Shown: one piece after another, positions 43,701 through 52,154 of the stretch
How positions within the stretch are numbered: the first letter of the stretch is position 1
Layout: each line of letters begins with the position of its first letter
NCBI RefSeq assembly: GCF_014397785.1
Contig: NZ_VZQQ01000031.1
Span: forward strand, 1-64,000
Reading direction: 5' to 3'
Source of the DNA: Paraburkholderia podalyriae
GTDB taxonomy: Bacteria; Pseudomonadota; Gammaproteobacteria; Burkholderiales; Burkholderiaceae
Length of the DNA: 64,000 nucleotides
The notes under the pieces: generated by a model
Databases searched by the model: none
Told to the model about the DNA's origin: nothing
What the model saw: the letters and a program-made list of their open reading frames with translations, nothing else
Made by a program: the position numbers and the translations under genes

Positions 43701-44222
43701 ATGACGCTGAGCGGCATCGACCTGACGATCCGCAACGCGCTCGAACCGTGGCACGTAATGGGCGAGGAGGGCGCCTCCGGCGGCACGGTGCGCTATGTCG
43801 ATTCGTCGGTCGAGCGGCTCGAGGTGCGCGCGCTGGGCTTGAACGGCAATCGTCACGTACTGAGCGTCAACGGCGTGCCGGTGCCGCTGCAGCCGACCGG
43901 CCGCGTCAGCGAGTGCGTCGCCGGCGTGCGCTTTCGCGCGTGGTCGCAGCCGTCGTCGCTTCATCCGACGATCGGCGCCCACGCGCCGCTGACGTTCGAC
44001 CTCGTCGACACCTGGAGTGGCCGCTCGCTCGGCGGATGCCAGTATCATGTCGCTCATCCGGGCGGGCGCACCTATCAGACTTTCCCGGTCAACGCCTACG
44101 AGGCGGAAAGCCGGCGCCGCTCGCGTTTCTTCGCGTCCGGTCATACGCCCGGGCCGCTCGCCGTGGGCGCAGCGCAGCGCAGCCTCGAGTTTCCGTTCAC
44201 TCTCGATCTGCGCCACAGTTGA
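40734..44222 (+). CDS. Transglutaminase-like / DUF2126 putative amidoligase fusion
   Basis: A 1162-residue protein. Residues ~1-290 are a bacterial transglutaminase domain, with VALHHVTHYRYDRLVTLSPQ at the start and a triad seen as Cys180 (GSCRDSGW), His229 (DLHAWCEV) and Asp245 (GLDPT). Residues ~320-1140 form DUF2126, classified as a probable amidoligase, with LTMGGEPTFVS, HIGQGKWYPGEQLPRWA and a long C-terminal region. The GTG at 40734 is chosen for the GAGGAG upstream and the family-typical N-terminus. It heads an operon with a permuted ATP-grasp/alpha-E protein and a second transglutaminase. Reaction and substrate are unknown. Confidence 0.85.
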   Translation: MSIRVALHHVTHYRYDRLVTLSPQVVRLRPAPHCRTPILSYSMRVEPAKHFINWQQDAFANYQARLVFPEQTREFKVSVDLVAEMAVYNPFDFFLEPSAEQFPFDYAPELAAELAPYSVKRPMTPRFAAFVASIDRTPAGTADFLVALNQRLQHEIRYLIRMEPGVQTPEETLTNASGSCRDSGWLLVETLRQLGFAARFVSGYLLQLAPDVRSIDGPSGTEVDFTDLHAWCEVYLPGAGWIGLDPTSGLLAGEGHIPVACTPEPGSAAPIAGAVDECEVEFGHTMSIERVLESPRVTKPYSEAAWHDVLEMGARVDHELADMDVRLTMGGEPTFVSVRDRDAAEWNTDALGPTKRGYAVALMDRLRERYGANGFLHIGQGKWYPGEQLPRWAMSLYWRADGEPCWHNPALFADEREPGRYTAGDAQRFIAHLAAKLSLDTDCIQPGYEDTLYYLWRERRLPVNVDPFDARLDDELERVRLRRVFDAGLASPSGYVLPIGRERAAPGLAPTWITGRWFFRDDRMYLIPGDSPMGYRLPLDALPWVSKTDYPHQHAHDPFAPPQPLRTAAQLRVQYEEGGPYSRQDTDEAASARQAAALSLSAADLLSGTPHGGVLAYAPPRHDESLPAHGESSKDTLRTAICIEARDPKRAAGPKAEADSFGSGCTLLHVFMPPLTDLDDYLDLLAAVEATADALKMQIVLEGYPPPRDPRLKVLQVTPDPGVIEVNIHPAANWDELVDHTEYLYQSAAHSYLSSEKFMLDGRHTGTGGGNHFVLGGATPADSPFLRRPDLLASLIAYWHNHPSLSYLFSGLFIGPTSQAPRIDEARNDQVYELEIAFAELQRKVDLLGGRDSDNLPPWMIDRALRNILIDVTGNTHRAEFCIDKLYSPDGPTGRLGLLELRGFEMPPHARMSLVQQLLLRALVARFWRTPYTQRLTRWGTELHDRFLLGTFVKMDFDDVLAELGEAGFAFDSAWFAPHFEFRFPLVGEMTLSGIDLTIRNALEPWHVMGEEGASGGTVRYVDSSVERLEVRALGLNGNRHVLSVNGVPVPLQPTGRVSECVAGVRFRAWSQPSSLHPTIGAHAPLTFDLVDTWSGRSLGGCQYHVAHPGGRTYQTFPVNAYEAESRRRSRFFASGHTPGPLAVGAAQRSLEFPFTLDLRHS

Positions 44223-44290
44223 AAAACCCGCATCACCGACACCACACGACCTTGGCCTTTCAATCGACTTTGCCCTTCGAAGCGTCCGCC

Positions 44291-46894
44291 ATGCCGGCGG
44301 ACGCTTCGTCCTTGTTGCGCTTGCTGCCGGGTCATGACGGACATTGGGACGAGCTGCGCGACGCGTCGGGCGCGTTGCGCGAGCCATGGCGGCAGTTCTT
44401 CGCGCTGCTCGACGAAGGCGGCGTGGCACGGCTCGCGGACCATCATGCGTCGATCGCGCAGCAGATCCGCGACAACGACATCAGCTACAACGTCTACGCG
44501 GACAACGGCAAGGCGCGGCCGTGGGCGCTCGACCTGCTGCCGTTCCTGATCAGCGAGGCCGAGTGGGCGCACCTCGAGCGCGGCGTCGCGCAGCGCGCGC
44601 ATCTGCTCAACGCGATCGTTGCCGACATCTATGGACCGCGGACGCTGCTCGAACAGGGGCAACTGCCGCCCGCGCTGGTGTTCGGCCATCCGGGCTATCT
44701 GCGCTCGGTGAAGGGCTTCACGCCGCCCGGCGGTCAATATCTGCAGGTCGTCGCGCTCGATCTCGCGCGCACGCCGGGGGGCGAGTGGAGCGTGATCGCG
44801 CATCGCACCGAGGCGCCGTCCGGGCTCGGCTACGCGCTCGAAAACCGCCTGATCGTGTCGACGCTGCTCGCCGAGCCGTTCCGCTCGCTGCGCGTGAGCC
44901 GGCTCGCGCCGCTCTATTCGCAACTGATCGCGACGCTCGTGCAGGCCGCGCAAGCGACGCTGCGCAACGAGCCAAGCGCTGATGCATCGCCGCATATCGC
45001 GCTGCTGACGCCGGGGCCATACAGCGAAACCTATTTCGAGCACGTGTTTCTCGCGCGCTATCTCGGTGTCACGCTGGTCGAAGGCAAGGACCTGACCGTG
45101 CGTGGCGACCGGCTCTATCTGAAGACCCTGGCTGGGCTCGAACGCGTGCACGTCGTGCTGCGCCGTCTCGACGACGCGTTCTGCGACCCGGTCGAGTTGC
45201 GCGCCGATTCGACGATCGGCGTGCCGGGGCTATTGCAGGTGATGCGCGCGGGCAATGTGATCGTGTCGAACGTGCCGGGTTCGGGTTTCGCCGAATCGCC
45301 GGCGTTGCACGGTTTCATGCCGGGCATCGCCGAAGCGTTGCTGGGCGAAGCGCTGCTGCTGCCCGGCGTGCCGACCTGGTGGTGCGGCGAACAGGCCGCG
45401 CGCGAGCACGCGTTCACGCATCTCGACGACGCGTTGATCGTGCCGACATGGCCGCTCGCGGGACGCGACGCGCCGCCCGGCATCGAGCGGGGCAGGCAGC
45501 CGCTCGCGGCATGGCGCGAGCGCGTCGACGCGTTGCCCGACGCGTTCACGATCCAGCAGGAGCAGCGCTTTTCGTGCACGCCGCGTTATGAGGCGGGCAC
45601 GATCGGCGGGCGGCCGTCGGTGCTGCGCGTCTATGCGATCGCCGACGTCAACGGCGGCTGGCACGTGATGCCGGGCGGTTTCACGCGCATGGCCGCCGAG
45701 CGTCAGACCACGGTATCGATGCAGCACGGCGGCAGCAGCGTCGATACCTGGGTGCTGTCGAGCCAGCCAAGCTCGACGTTCACGCTGCTGCCTTCGCCGA
45801 TGCAGCCCGCCGACCTCACGCGCAAGCATCGCACGGTATCGAGCCGTGCCGCGGAGAACCTGTTCTGGGCGGGCCGCTACGGCGAGCGCGCGGAAAACAA
45901 CGTGCGGCTGCTGCGGCTGATTCTCGGCTCGCTCGAAGGCAACGACGCCGACGCGATGTTCGCGACGCTGGTCCAACTCGCGACCTGGTGCGGCCTCGTG
46001 CAGCCAGGCGACCTCTCGTCGCCGCACGGGCCGGCATCGCCGCAGACGTTCGAGCGCGCGCTCATCGCGAATCTCGGCGACAGCGCGGGTAGTGTCAGCA
46101 TCAGCCAGAACCTCGATTGCCAGGCCCGCGCGAACGGCGAGGTGCGGGGGCGTTTGTCGAATGATCATTGGCGCATGATCCTCGCGGCGCGCAACGACTT
46201 TCAGGACGCGTTGCAGGTCTTGCTGCCAGCCGTGGGCGCGGGCGTGGGCGAGGGCAACGGCGGCGCGGCTGCCGCTAGCGGCGGCAGTGCGTTCGATCGC
46301 TACGACCGCGTGACGCTCGCGAATGCGCTCGAGCATCTGTCGGTGCAGCTATCGGCGATCAGCGGCGCGCAGGGCGACCGCATGACACGCGATGAAGCGT
46401 GGCGGCTGCTATTTGTCGGGCGTCATATCGAACGCGTCGCGACAATGGCCGCGTTCATGCGCGGCGTCGCCGCGAACGGCCAGCTCGCGACGCCCGCCGG
46501 CTTCGATCTGCTGCTGCAAATGTTCGACAGCACGCTCACGTATCGCTCGTTGTATCCGGGGCGGTTCGAGGTCCCCGCGCTGGTCGATCTGCTCGTGATC
46601 GAACCGCACAATCCACGCGGCATTTATGGCGTGTACGAGCGGCTGCGCAACAAGCTCAACGAGATCGCCATCGCGGCAGGCAGCCTGCGGCATCGGCCGT
46701 TCGCGGAGCTGCTGCCGGGCGTCGAGTTGCTGCCGTCGCTCGAAGCGCTGTGCGAGCTCGACGAACACGGATCGTATGGCAAGCTGATTGCGCTGTGCGA
46801 TCAGATCGGCGGTTTCGCCAACGCGGCCGCGCATGAGATCAGCGCGCGCTATTTCAGTCACGCGACAACGGTCGCTTCGCAGGTGTGGGTATGA
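44291..46894 (+). CDS. Circularly permuted ATP-grasp / alpha-E domain fusion
   Basis: An 867-residue two-domain protein. Residues ~60-490 are a circularly permuted type 2 ATP-grasp ligase (DNDISYNVYADNGKARPWALDLLPFLIS, GYLRSVKGF, IALLTPGPYSETYFEHVFLARYLG, ADSTIGVPGLLQ). Residues ~515-850 form an alpha-E helical domain, starting SSRAAENLFWAGRYGERAENN. These are often separate genes and here are one. The start is uncertain: ATG 44291 or an in-frame TTG at 44252, neither with a strong ribosome site. Its end overlaps the next gene by 4 bases. It likely forms peptide or amide bonds on an unknown substrate. Confidence 0.82.
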   Translation: MPADASSLLRLLPGHDGHWDELRDASGALREPWRQFFALLDEGGVARLADHHASIAQQIRDNDISYNVYADNGKARPWALDLLPFLISEAEWAHLERGVAQRAHLLNAIVADIYGPRTLLEQGQLPPALVFGHPGYLRSVKGFTPPGGQYLQVVALDLARTPGGEWSVIAHRTEAPSGLGYALENRLIVSTLLAEPFRSLRVSRLAPLYSQLIATLVQAAQATLRNEPSADASPHIALLTPGPYSETYFEHVFLARYLGVTLVEGKDLTVRGDRLYLKTLAGLERVHVVLRRLDDAFCDPVELRADSTIGVPGLLQVMRAGNVIVSNVPGSGFAESPALHGFMPGIAEALLGEALLLPGVPTWWCGEQAAREHAFTHLDDALIVPTWPLAGRDAPPGIERGRQPLAAWRERVDALPDAFTIQQEQRFSCTPRYEAGTIGGRPSVLRVYAIADVNGGWHVMPGGFTRMAAERQTTVSMQHGGSSVDTWVLSSQPSSTFTLLPSPMQPADLTRKHRTVSSRAAENLFWAGRYGERAENNVRLLRLILGSLEGNDADAMFATLVQLATWCGLVQPGDLSSPHGPASPQTFERALIANLGDSAGSVSISQNLDCQARANGEVRGRLSNDHWRMILAARNDFQDALQVLLPAVGAGVGEGNGGAAAASGGSAFDRYDRVTLANALEHLSVQLSAISGAQGDRMTRDEAWRLLFVGRHIERVATMAAFMRGVAANGQLATPAGFDLLLQMFDSTLTYRSLYPGRFEVPALVDLLVIEPHNPRGIYGVYERLRNKLNEIAIAAGSLRHRPFAELLPGVELLPSLEALCELDEHGSYGKLIALCDQIGGFANAAAHEISARYFSHATTVASQVWV

Positions 46895-47781
46895 AGCACA
46901 CACCGACGGTGCTGTCCGTTTCGCATCGCACTACCTACCATTATTCGACGTACGTCGAAACCGCGCAGCATCTGGCGACCATCCGGCCGCTCGCGTGTTC
47001 GTGGCAGCGTGTGATCTCGCGAAGCGAGCGGATCGAGCCGGAGCCGTCGTACCGGCACAGCCGCATCGACGCGTTCGGCAACGACGTGCTGTACTTCGCG
47101 CTCGATACACCTCACGAACGTCTGCAACTCATCAGCGAAACCACGGTCGCGCTGACGCCGCGCTGGACCGACCTCGACGCCGAGGCCACCCCGGCCTGGG
47201 AGACGGTGGCCGAGGCGCTGAGGTTTCACATGGGCGGCGCGTTCCGTCCAGAAGCGGAGTACTGTTTCGCATCGCCGAATATCGCGCTGCGGCCGTCGCT
47301 GCGCGCGTATGCGTTGCCGAGCTTCACGCCCCGCCGCCCGCTCGTCGCGGGCGCGATCGATCTGATGCATCGCATTCACGAGGACTTCGTGTACAAGCCG
47401 TCGGCGACGCTGTTCGATACGCCGGCCGAACGCGCGTTTGAACTGAAGAGCGGCGTGTGTCAGGATTTCGCGCAGGTGATGATCGGCTGTTTGCGCTCGC
47501 TAGGTTTGCCCGCGCGCTACGTCAGCGGCTATCTGCGCAACGATCCGCCGCCGGGCCAGCCGCGCCTGATCGGCGCGGATGCATCGCATGCGTGGGTGTC
47601 GGTGCATTGTCCCGCCAGCGGCTGGATCGATCTCGATCCGACCAATGACATGCTTGCCGATCTCGATCATGTGACGCTCGCGATTGGGCGCGATTACAGC
47701 GATGTATCGTTGCTGCGTGGGACGATTCTTGGTGGCGGCGCGCATCGGATGGAAGTGGGGGTGACGGTGCTGGAGTTGTGA
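46891..47781 (+). CDS. Transglutaminase-like cysteine protease/transferase
   Basis: A 296-residue protein with an N-terminal bacterial transglutaminase-like domain (VSHRTTYHYSTYVETAQHLATIRP) and a catalytic core with Cys190 (SGVCQDFAQVM), His233 (SHAWVSV) and Asp249 (DLDPTN). The ATG overlaps the stop of the ATP-grasp gene (ATGA). It is the third gene of the operon and a relative of the N-terminal domain of the first protein. Such enzymes may hydrolyse or transfer the peptide made by the ligases. No signal peptide is visible. Confidence 0.88.
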   Translation: MKHTPTVLSVSHRTTYHYSTYVETAQHLATIRPLACSWQRVISRSERIEPEPSYRHSRIDAFGNDVLYFALDTPHERLQLISETTVALTPRWTDLDAEATPAWETVAEALRFHMGGAFRPEAEYCFASPNIALRPSLRAYALPSFTPRRPLVAGAIDLMHRIHEDFVYKPSATLFDTPAERAFELKSGVCQDFAQVMIGCLRSLGLPARYVSGYLRNDPPPGQPRLIGADASHAWVSVHCPASGWIDLDPTNDMLADLDHVTLAIGRDYSDVSLLRGTILGGGAHRMEVGVTVLEL

Positions 47782-47858
47782 TAGCCGGCGCGGTTCGTTG
47801 CCGGTATTCGACTGAGTTCGGCCATAATGGAGAAAACGCCGCCGGAGTTCAACCGTTC

Positions 47859-48101
47859 ATGAAGTCCCTTTGCTTCGCAGCCGTTCTCGTCGTTTTCGCT
47901 GCCGGCTGCACAACGACTCCGGCGAAGAATCAGCCGGCGGTCGAGACGAACGCCTACATGCTGCACGCTCCTGACGGCGCACCACCCGCCGACGCCGCTT
48001 CAAGACCACCGAGACTCACCGTCGGCACCAGCTATTCCGACACACAACTGATTCTGCCGTGGTTTCTCAACGACATCATCAACTTCGTCAACTATCGCTA
48101 G
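47859..48101 (+). CDS. Small lipoprotein
   Basis: An 80-residue predicted lipoprotein: MKSLCFAAVLVVFAAGCTTTP shows a type II signal peptide with the Cys near residue 17. The mature part is short, polar and Pro/Ala-rich, with an odd hydrophobic end (SYSDTQLILPWFLNDIINFVNY). A CGGAG site lies upstream of the ATG at 47859. Its 3' end overlaps the end of the convergent LysR gene by 14 bases. I recognise no family. Confidence 0.65.
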   Translation: MKSLCFAAVLVVFAAGCTTTPAKNQPAVETNAYMLHAPDGAPPADAASRPPRLTVGTSYSDTQLILPWFLNDIINFVNYR

Positions 48102-49020
48102 GCAACGGGCGCGCCGTGCGGCTCTTCACATGATCGATGAACGCACGCAGCTTCGGCATGACCTGCCGGCGGCTCGGATAGTACAGAAACACGCCCGGCA
48201 TCACCGGTGCGTACGCATCCAGAGCGCGCAGCAACTTTCCCGTTCGCAACCCCTCGGCGGCCATCGGCTCAGGTAACTGGGCAAGGCCGATGCCTTCGAC
48301 CGCCGCGCCCAGCATGCCCGGAAAATCGCTGGCAATGAATGGACCGGAGACGGCGATCTCGACCGGCTGGCCGTTGTCGTTGAACGACCACAACGCGAGC
48401 GCGCCGCTGGAGCGCCGCCAGCGCAGGCAGGCATGTGCGCGCAGATCGTTCAGATTCTCGGGGCGGCCGCGCGCCGTGAAATAGCCAGGACTCCCCACCA
48501 CGACCAGGCGGAATGGCGGCGTCAATGGCACCGCGATCATGTCGGCGGCAATGAACTGACCCAACCGGATGCCGGCGTCGAAGCCTTCCGCCGCGAGATC
48601 GATCAGTTCCTTGCTGGCCGCGACTTCCACCTCGACTTCGGGATTGGCCTTGCAGAACGACGCGATCAGCGGCTCCAGCAGGATCGGCACGACCGCGCGC
48701 GGCACCGAAAGTCGTAACAGGCCGGACGGTCGCTCGCCCAGTCCGCGCGCCACCTCGCTGGCGGCGACGAGTTCCTCGAAAGCCGGCTTGGCACGAGCCA
48801 GAAAGCGCTCGCCGGCTTCGGTCAAGCCGACGCTGCGCGTGGTGCGGATGAACAGCGTTGCGCCGATGCGCGCTTCGAGCACGCGCACCGCCTGACTGAC
48901 CGCCGACGGCGTCACGCCGAGTGCCGCCGCGGCCCCGCGAAAACTGCGATGCTCGGCCACGCTGAGGAAGACCTCGACGCCGTCGAGCGCGCCCTGCCTG
49001 ACTGTGAAGTTCTGCTTCAT
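48088..49020 (-). CDS. LysR-family transcriptional regulator
   Basis: A 310-residue regulator. The HTH occupies residues ~12-70 (GVEVFLSVAEHRSFRGAAAALGVTPSAVSQAVRVLEARIGATLFIRTTRSVGLTEAG). The rest is a periplasmic-binding-like effector domain (PSGLLRLSVPRAVVPILLEPLI, GIRLGQFIAADMIAVPL). It is divergent from a small membrane-protein gene at 49108 across 87 bp, its most likely target. The 3' end overlaps a convergent lipoprotein gene by 14 bases. Confidence 0.9.
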   Translation of the reverse strand: MKQNFTVRQGALDGVEVFLSVAEHRSFRGAAAALGVTPSAVSQAVRVLEARIGATLFIRTTRSVGLTEAGERFLARAKPAFEELVAASEVARGLGERPSGLLRLSVPRAVVPILLEPLIASFCKANPEVEVEVAASKELIDLAAEGFDAGIRLGQFIAADMIAVPLTPPFRLVVVGSPGYFTARGRPENLNDLRAHACLRWRRSSGALALWSFNDNGQPVEIAVSGPFIASDFPGMLGAAVEGIGLAQLPEPMAAEGLRTGKLLRALDAYAPVMPGVFLYYPSRRQVMPKLRAFIDHVKSRTARPLPSDS

Positions 49021-49107
49021 AGCCTGTCAACATTGTGAGGAATAGTCGCTCGCGCGAGACGATGGTACACCTATCACCTGCGCATCCAACCTTCGATAGG
49101 AGGCACC

Positions 49108-49641
49108 ATGTCATCGCAGCTTCTCTTCCAGTTGCATCTCGTTCTGGGCTACGTTGCCTGGCTGTTGTTCTTCGGCACCTACGTCTGGCCGAAGCTCAGG
49201 TCAATGACCGCGTTCGACGCGCAACGCGCGATCGCCACCTTGCATAGCTTCCGCTTCTTCGGGCTCGCCTTCCTGCTGCCTGGCGTCGTCAGTGCGCAGT
49301 TGCCCGCGAGCTTCGCCGTGTTCGCTGCCTATGGGGATTTCGCCACCGGCGTGCTGGCGATGCTGGCGTTGCTGATGGCCCGGATACGTCCGCTTTTCTG
49401 GTCGCTCGTGGTCGCTTTCAATGTGGTCGGCGCGGTCGATCTGATCCTCGACTACTACCACGCGACAGCGGCCGATCTGCCCGCGCATTCGGGCGAACTG
49501 GGCGCCCTGTACGCGATCCCGATCATCTATGTGCCGGTGCTGGCGATCACGCATGTTGCCGCTTTCTATCTGATGCTGCGTCCCCGGTTCAAACGGCTTC
49601 GCGCCGTTGCTGCCGTGAGCCATGACATTTCCAACGTGTAG
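49108..49641 (+). CDS. Integral membrane protein of unknown family
   Basis: A 177-residue membrane protein with about five hydrophobic helices (LVLGYVAWLLFFGTYVWP; FFGLAFLLPGVVS; GVLAMLALLMARIRPLFWSLVVAFNVVGAVDLILDYY; YAIPIIYVPVLAITHVAAFYLML). An AGGAGG site 6-11 bases before the ATG fixes the start. The divergent LysR gene next to it is probably its regulator. No family is recognised with confidence. Confidence 0.78.
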   Translation: MSSQLLFQLHLVLGYVAWLLFFGTYVWPKLRSMTAFDAQRAIATLHSFRFFGLAFLLPGVVSAQLPASFAVFAAYGDFATGVLAMLALLMARIRPLFWSLVVAFNVVGAVDLILDYYHATAADLPAHSGELGALYAIPIIYVPVLAITHVAAFYLMLRPRFKRLRAVAAVSHDISNV

Positions 49642-49913
49642 CCCGCATCACGATCCGCAGTTCGGCGACCTAACGAACAACCCGATCAGGCATCGAGCGG
49701 CGACTTCGGCCATCCACCTGCGTTATGCTGTCGGTCGTCGAGTCGATGCTCGCGGCCTGAACGACGCAGGTGCGCAAACCCGGCGTAATGCGGCCGGGCG
49801 GTGCGCTTCACTGGCTTTTCCGGCTTTCGCGCATGCGACTGATTCTCGCGCCCCTTTGCCTGGCGGCGCGAGCAAACGCCCGGAACAACCACTGAACTCA
49901 CCGAGGTGCCGAC

Positions 49914-50726
49914 GTGAAATTCCGCCTCTTTTTGTTGCCGCTCGTTCTCGCCGCTTGCGCGCAGACACCCGAAGTGACAGCGCCGGCGCCGTCGGCGGCC
50001 ACGACCGTCGCGAACCCGGCGTCGCAGACCGGTACCGAGCTGCTGACCCGGTACCACTGGCAACTTAGCAACGCGATCGACAGCAACGGCAACCGCATCG
50101 ATGCGCTGTTCGCCCGCCCGGACAGGCCAGTGCAACTGGACTTCAGTCCGTACCGGATCACCGTCGTCAATAGCTGCAACAGCATGGGAGCAGGTTACAC
50201 GGTGAGGAAAGGACATCTGCAGATCGGCCCGATGGTCAGCACGATGATGGCCTGCCACGATGCCGCGCTTGCCGCACTCGACGATGCGGTCTCGCAGCGT
50301 GTGCGTGGCAGCGTCAACGTGAACCTGCTCGCACGTGACAACGCGCCGAGCCTGCAACTTGTCACCGATAACGGCAATACGCTGAGCTTCACCGGCTTGC
50401 CCACGGCCGAAACGCGTTATGGCGGCCCCGGTCAGATAGCGTTCCTCGAAGTAGCGCCGCAGTCGGTGCCGTGCAACCATCCGTCGACGCCGGACGCGCA
50501 ATGTCTGCTCGTGCGCGAGCGCTTCTTCGACGAGCAGGGCCTGGCGAGCGGCACGCCCGGTCCCTGGCAGCCGTTGAATCAGAGTATCGAAGGCTATACG
50601 CACACGCCGGGCATCCGTAACGTGGTGCGCGTGAAGCGTTTTACGATCACAAACCCGCCTGCCGGTGGGGCGTCGGTCGCTTATGTACTGGACCTCGTCG
50701 TTGAATCGGAGAAGGTGGGGCAGTGA
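49914..50726 (+). CDS. META/DUF4377 domain lipoprotein
   Basis: A 270-residue lipoprotein. The GTG at 49914 with GAGG upstream opens a type II signal peptide, FLLPLVLAACAQ (Cys near residue 15). Residues ~45-160 are a META-like domain (YHWQLSNAIDSNGNRIDAL, NSCNSMGAGYTV, IGPMVSTMMAC). Residues ~175-265 are DUF4377 (EVAPQSVPCNHPS, CLLVRERFFDEQGL, EGYTHTPGIRNVVRVKRF). META/HslJ proteins are linked to heat or antibiotic tolerance; the exact role is unknown. Confidence 0.85.
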   Translation: MKFRLFLLPLVLAACAQTPEVTAPAPSAATTVANPASQTGTELLTRYHWQLSNAIDSNGNRIDALFARPDRPVQLDFSPYRITVVNSCNSMGAGYTVRKGHLQIGPMVSTMMACHDAALAALDDAVSQRVRGSVNVNLLARDNAPSLQLVTDNGNTLSFTGLPTAETRYGGPGQIAFLEVAPQSVPCNHPSTPDAQCLLVRERFFDEQGLASGTPGPWQPLNQSIEGYTHTPGIRNVVRVKRFTITNPPAGGASVAYVLDLVVESEKVGQ

Positions 50727-50782
50727 TGCTTTTCGGCGTGCCGCCGGCCACGCCGACGGCACGTCTGATCCCGCCAGCAACC

Positions 50783-51073
50783 TCATCCCTTCTGGATCAG
50801 CCGCGCGAGCGGCGCGAGCGGTCCCACCGGCAGGTACTCGTACTTGACCAGTCCGTCAGCCACGAGTGGCAACGCGTCGAGTATTGCCTTTGCCTCGTCC
50901 TCCGATTCGACGTTCATCAGGAAGATCGGCCCGGCCCTGTCGCGGAACCAGAACTGCTCGACCTTGCCGTCGAGATAAAGCTGGAGTGTGGCCGGCACCT
51001 CGTGCGGCATGTGCTGCTGAAGCTTGTCGGGGGTGAGGGTCGGTTGCGCGGATGCGATGGCGAAAACTTTCAT
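50783..51073 (-). CDS. Small alpha/beta-barrel-like hypothetical protein
   Basis: A 96-residue soluble protein starting MKVFAIASAQPTLTPDKLQQHMPHEVPATLQLYLDGKVEQFWFRDRAGPIFLMNVES. This looks like a ferredoxin-like, dimeric alpha/beta-barrel fold in the range of YciI/muconolactone-isomerase relatives. The ATG at 51073 has AAGGAGG upstream. It is divergent from the GlxA-type regulator gene (51184) across 110 bp that contain a palindrome, so it is a likely target of that regulator. The function is unknown. Confidence 0.7.
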   Translation of the reverse strand: MKVFAIASAQPTLTPDKLQQHMPHEVPATLQLYLDGKVEQFWFRDRAGPIFLMNVESEDEAKAILDALPLVADGLVKYEYLPVGPLAPLARLIQKG

Positions 51074-51155
51074 GAGTGACCTCCTTGATCGACGTTCGTT
51101 GCGATTTGCAACTGGGTTCACTGTAGCCCTGCACCGGGAAAACCTGTATCGTCGC

Positions 51156-51178
51156 AAATGACAACTTTAGGGTCATTT
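51156..51178. promoter_or_regulatory. Inverted repeat AAATGAC-N9-GTCATTT
   Basis: A perfect 7-bp inverted repeat (51156-51162 and 51172-51178) just 5 bases upstream of the GlxA-like start and within the divergent gap to the 96-residue protein gene. The position suggests autoregulation that also governs the divergent gene. Confidence 0.45.
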
Positions 51179-51183
51179 ACGCC

Positions 51184-52149
51184 ATGCGCATCGCCGTGCT
51201 CGCGTTGCAGGGGCTGTTCGACACCGGCCTCACCGTCATGCTCGACGCGTTCTCGCTCGCCAACCGGTTCGCCGCCGCGAAGATGGGCGGGCGGCCGCAC
51301 TTCGAACTGTCGATCGTCGGCGTGCGCAAGAAGGTCCGCTCGGCGCAGGGGCTGGCCATACCCGTGCAAGCGATCACCGCGGACCTGAAGCCGGACTGGG
51401 TGATCATTCCCGCGCTCAGTACCGGCACACCGGAGCAACTGCTGCCGGCTCTCGAACGGCCGGACGTGCGCGACGCCGCAGCGCAACTGCTGGCATGGCA
51501 CGCCCAGGGCGCGCTGCTCGCCGCGTCGTGCATCGGCACGTTCCTCGTCGCGGAAACCGGACTCCTCGATCATCGCGAAGCGACGACGACCTGGTGGCTG
51601 GGTCCATTGTTCCGGCAACGCTATCCGGCGGTGTCGCTCGACGAGTCGCGCATGCTGGTGCCATCGGACGTCGGGGTGACGGCGGGCGCAGCGATGGGGC
51701 ACCTCGATCTCGCGCTGTGGCTGATCCGCCGCGCGAGCCCCGAACTGGCCGCGCTCGTGTCGCGCTACTTGCTCGCCGATCTGCGCTCATCGCAGGCGCC
51801 GTACATCATCCCCAATCACCTCGCTCAGGCTGATCCGCTGATTCAGCGTTTCGAGCGATGGGCGCGCGATCATCTGAAGGAAGGGTTCTCGCTGCAACAT
51901 GCGGCGGCCGCGCTGGCGACGAGCGCGCGTACGCTGCAGCGCCGTTGCCAGGACGTACTCGGCAAATCGCCGTTGGCCTACTTTCAGGACCTGCGTGTCG
52001 AGCACGCGCAGTCGCTGCTGCATGGCAGCGGCCTCGGTATCGACGCGATCGCGGCCGAGGTCGGTTATGTCGACGGCGCCACGTTGCGGACGCTGTTGCG
52101 CCGACGGCTTGGCAAAGGCGTGCGCGGTCTGCGTGCGGATCTGCGTTGA
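51184..52149 (+). CDS. GlxA-type AraC regulator (DJ-1/PfpI domain plus HTH)
   Basis: A 321-residue regulator. The N-terminal ~190 residues are a DJ-1/PfpI-like domain (MRIAVLALQGLFDTGLTVMLDAF; LLAASCIGTFLVAETGLLDHREATTTWW, the nucleophile-elbow Cys region). The C-terminus is an AraC-type double HTH (FSLQHAAAALATSARTLQRRCQDVLGKSPLAYFQDLRVEHAQSLL; IDAIAAEVGYVDGATLRTLLRRRLGKG). Such proteins respond to small amino or quaternary compounds. It is probably autoregulated through the palindrome upstream. Its stop is directly followed by a tannase remnant. Confidence 0.88.
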   Translation: MRIAVLALQGLFDTGLTVMLDAFSLANRFAAAKMGGRPHFELSIVGVRKKVRSAQGLAIPVQAITADLKPDWVIIPALSTGTPEQLLPALERPDVRDAAAQLLAWHAQGALLAASCIGTFLVAETGLLDHREATTTWWLGPLFRQRYPAVSLDESRMLVPSDVGVTAGAAMGHLDLALWLIRRASPELAALVSRYLLADLRSSQAPYIIPNHLAQADPLIQRFERWARDHLKEGFSLQHAAAALATSARTLQRRCQDVLGKSPLAYFQDLRVEHAQSLLHGSGLGIDAIAAEVGYVDGATLRTLLRRRLGKGVRGLRADLR

Positions 52150-52154
52150 AGGCG

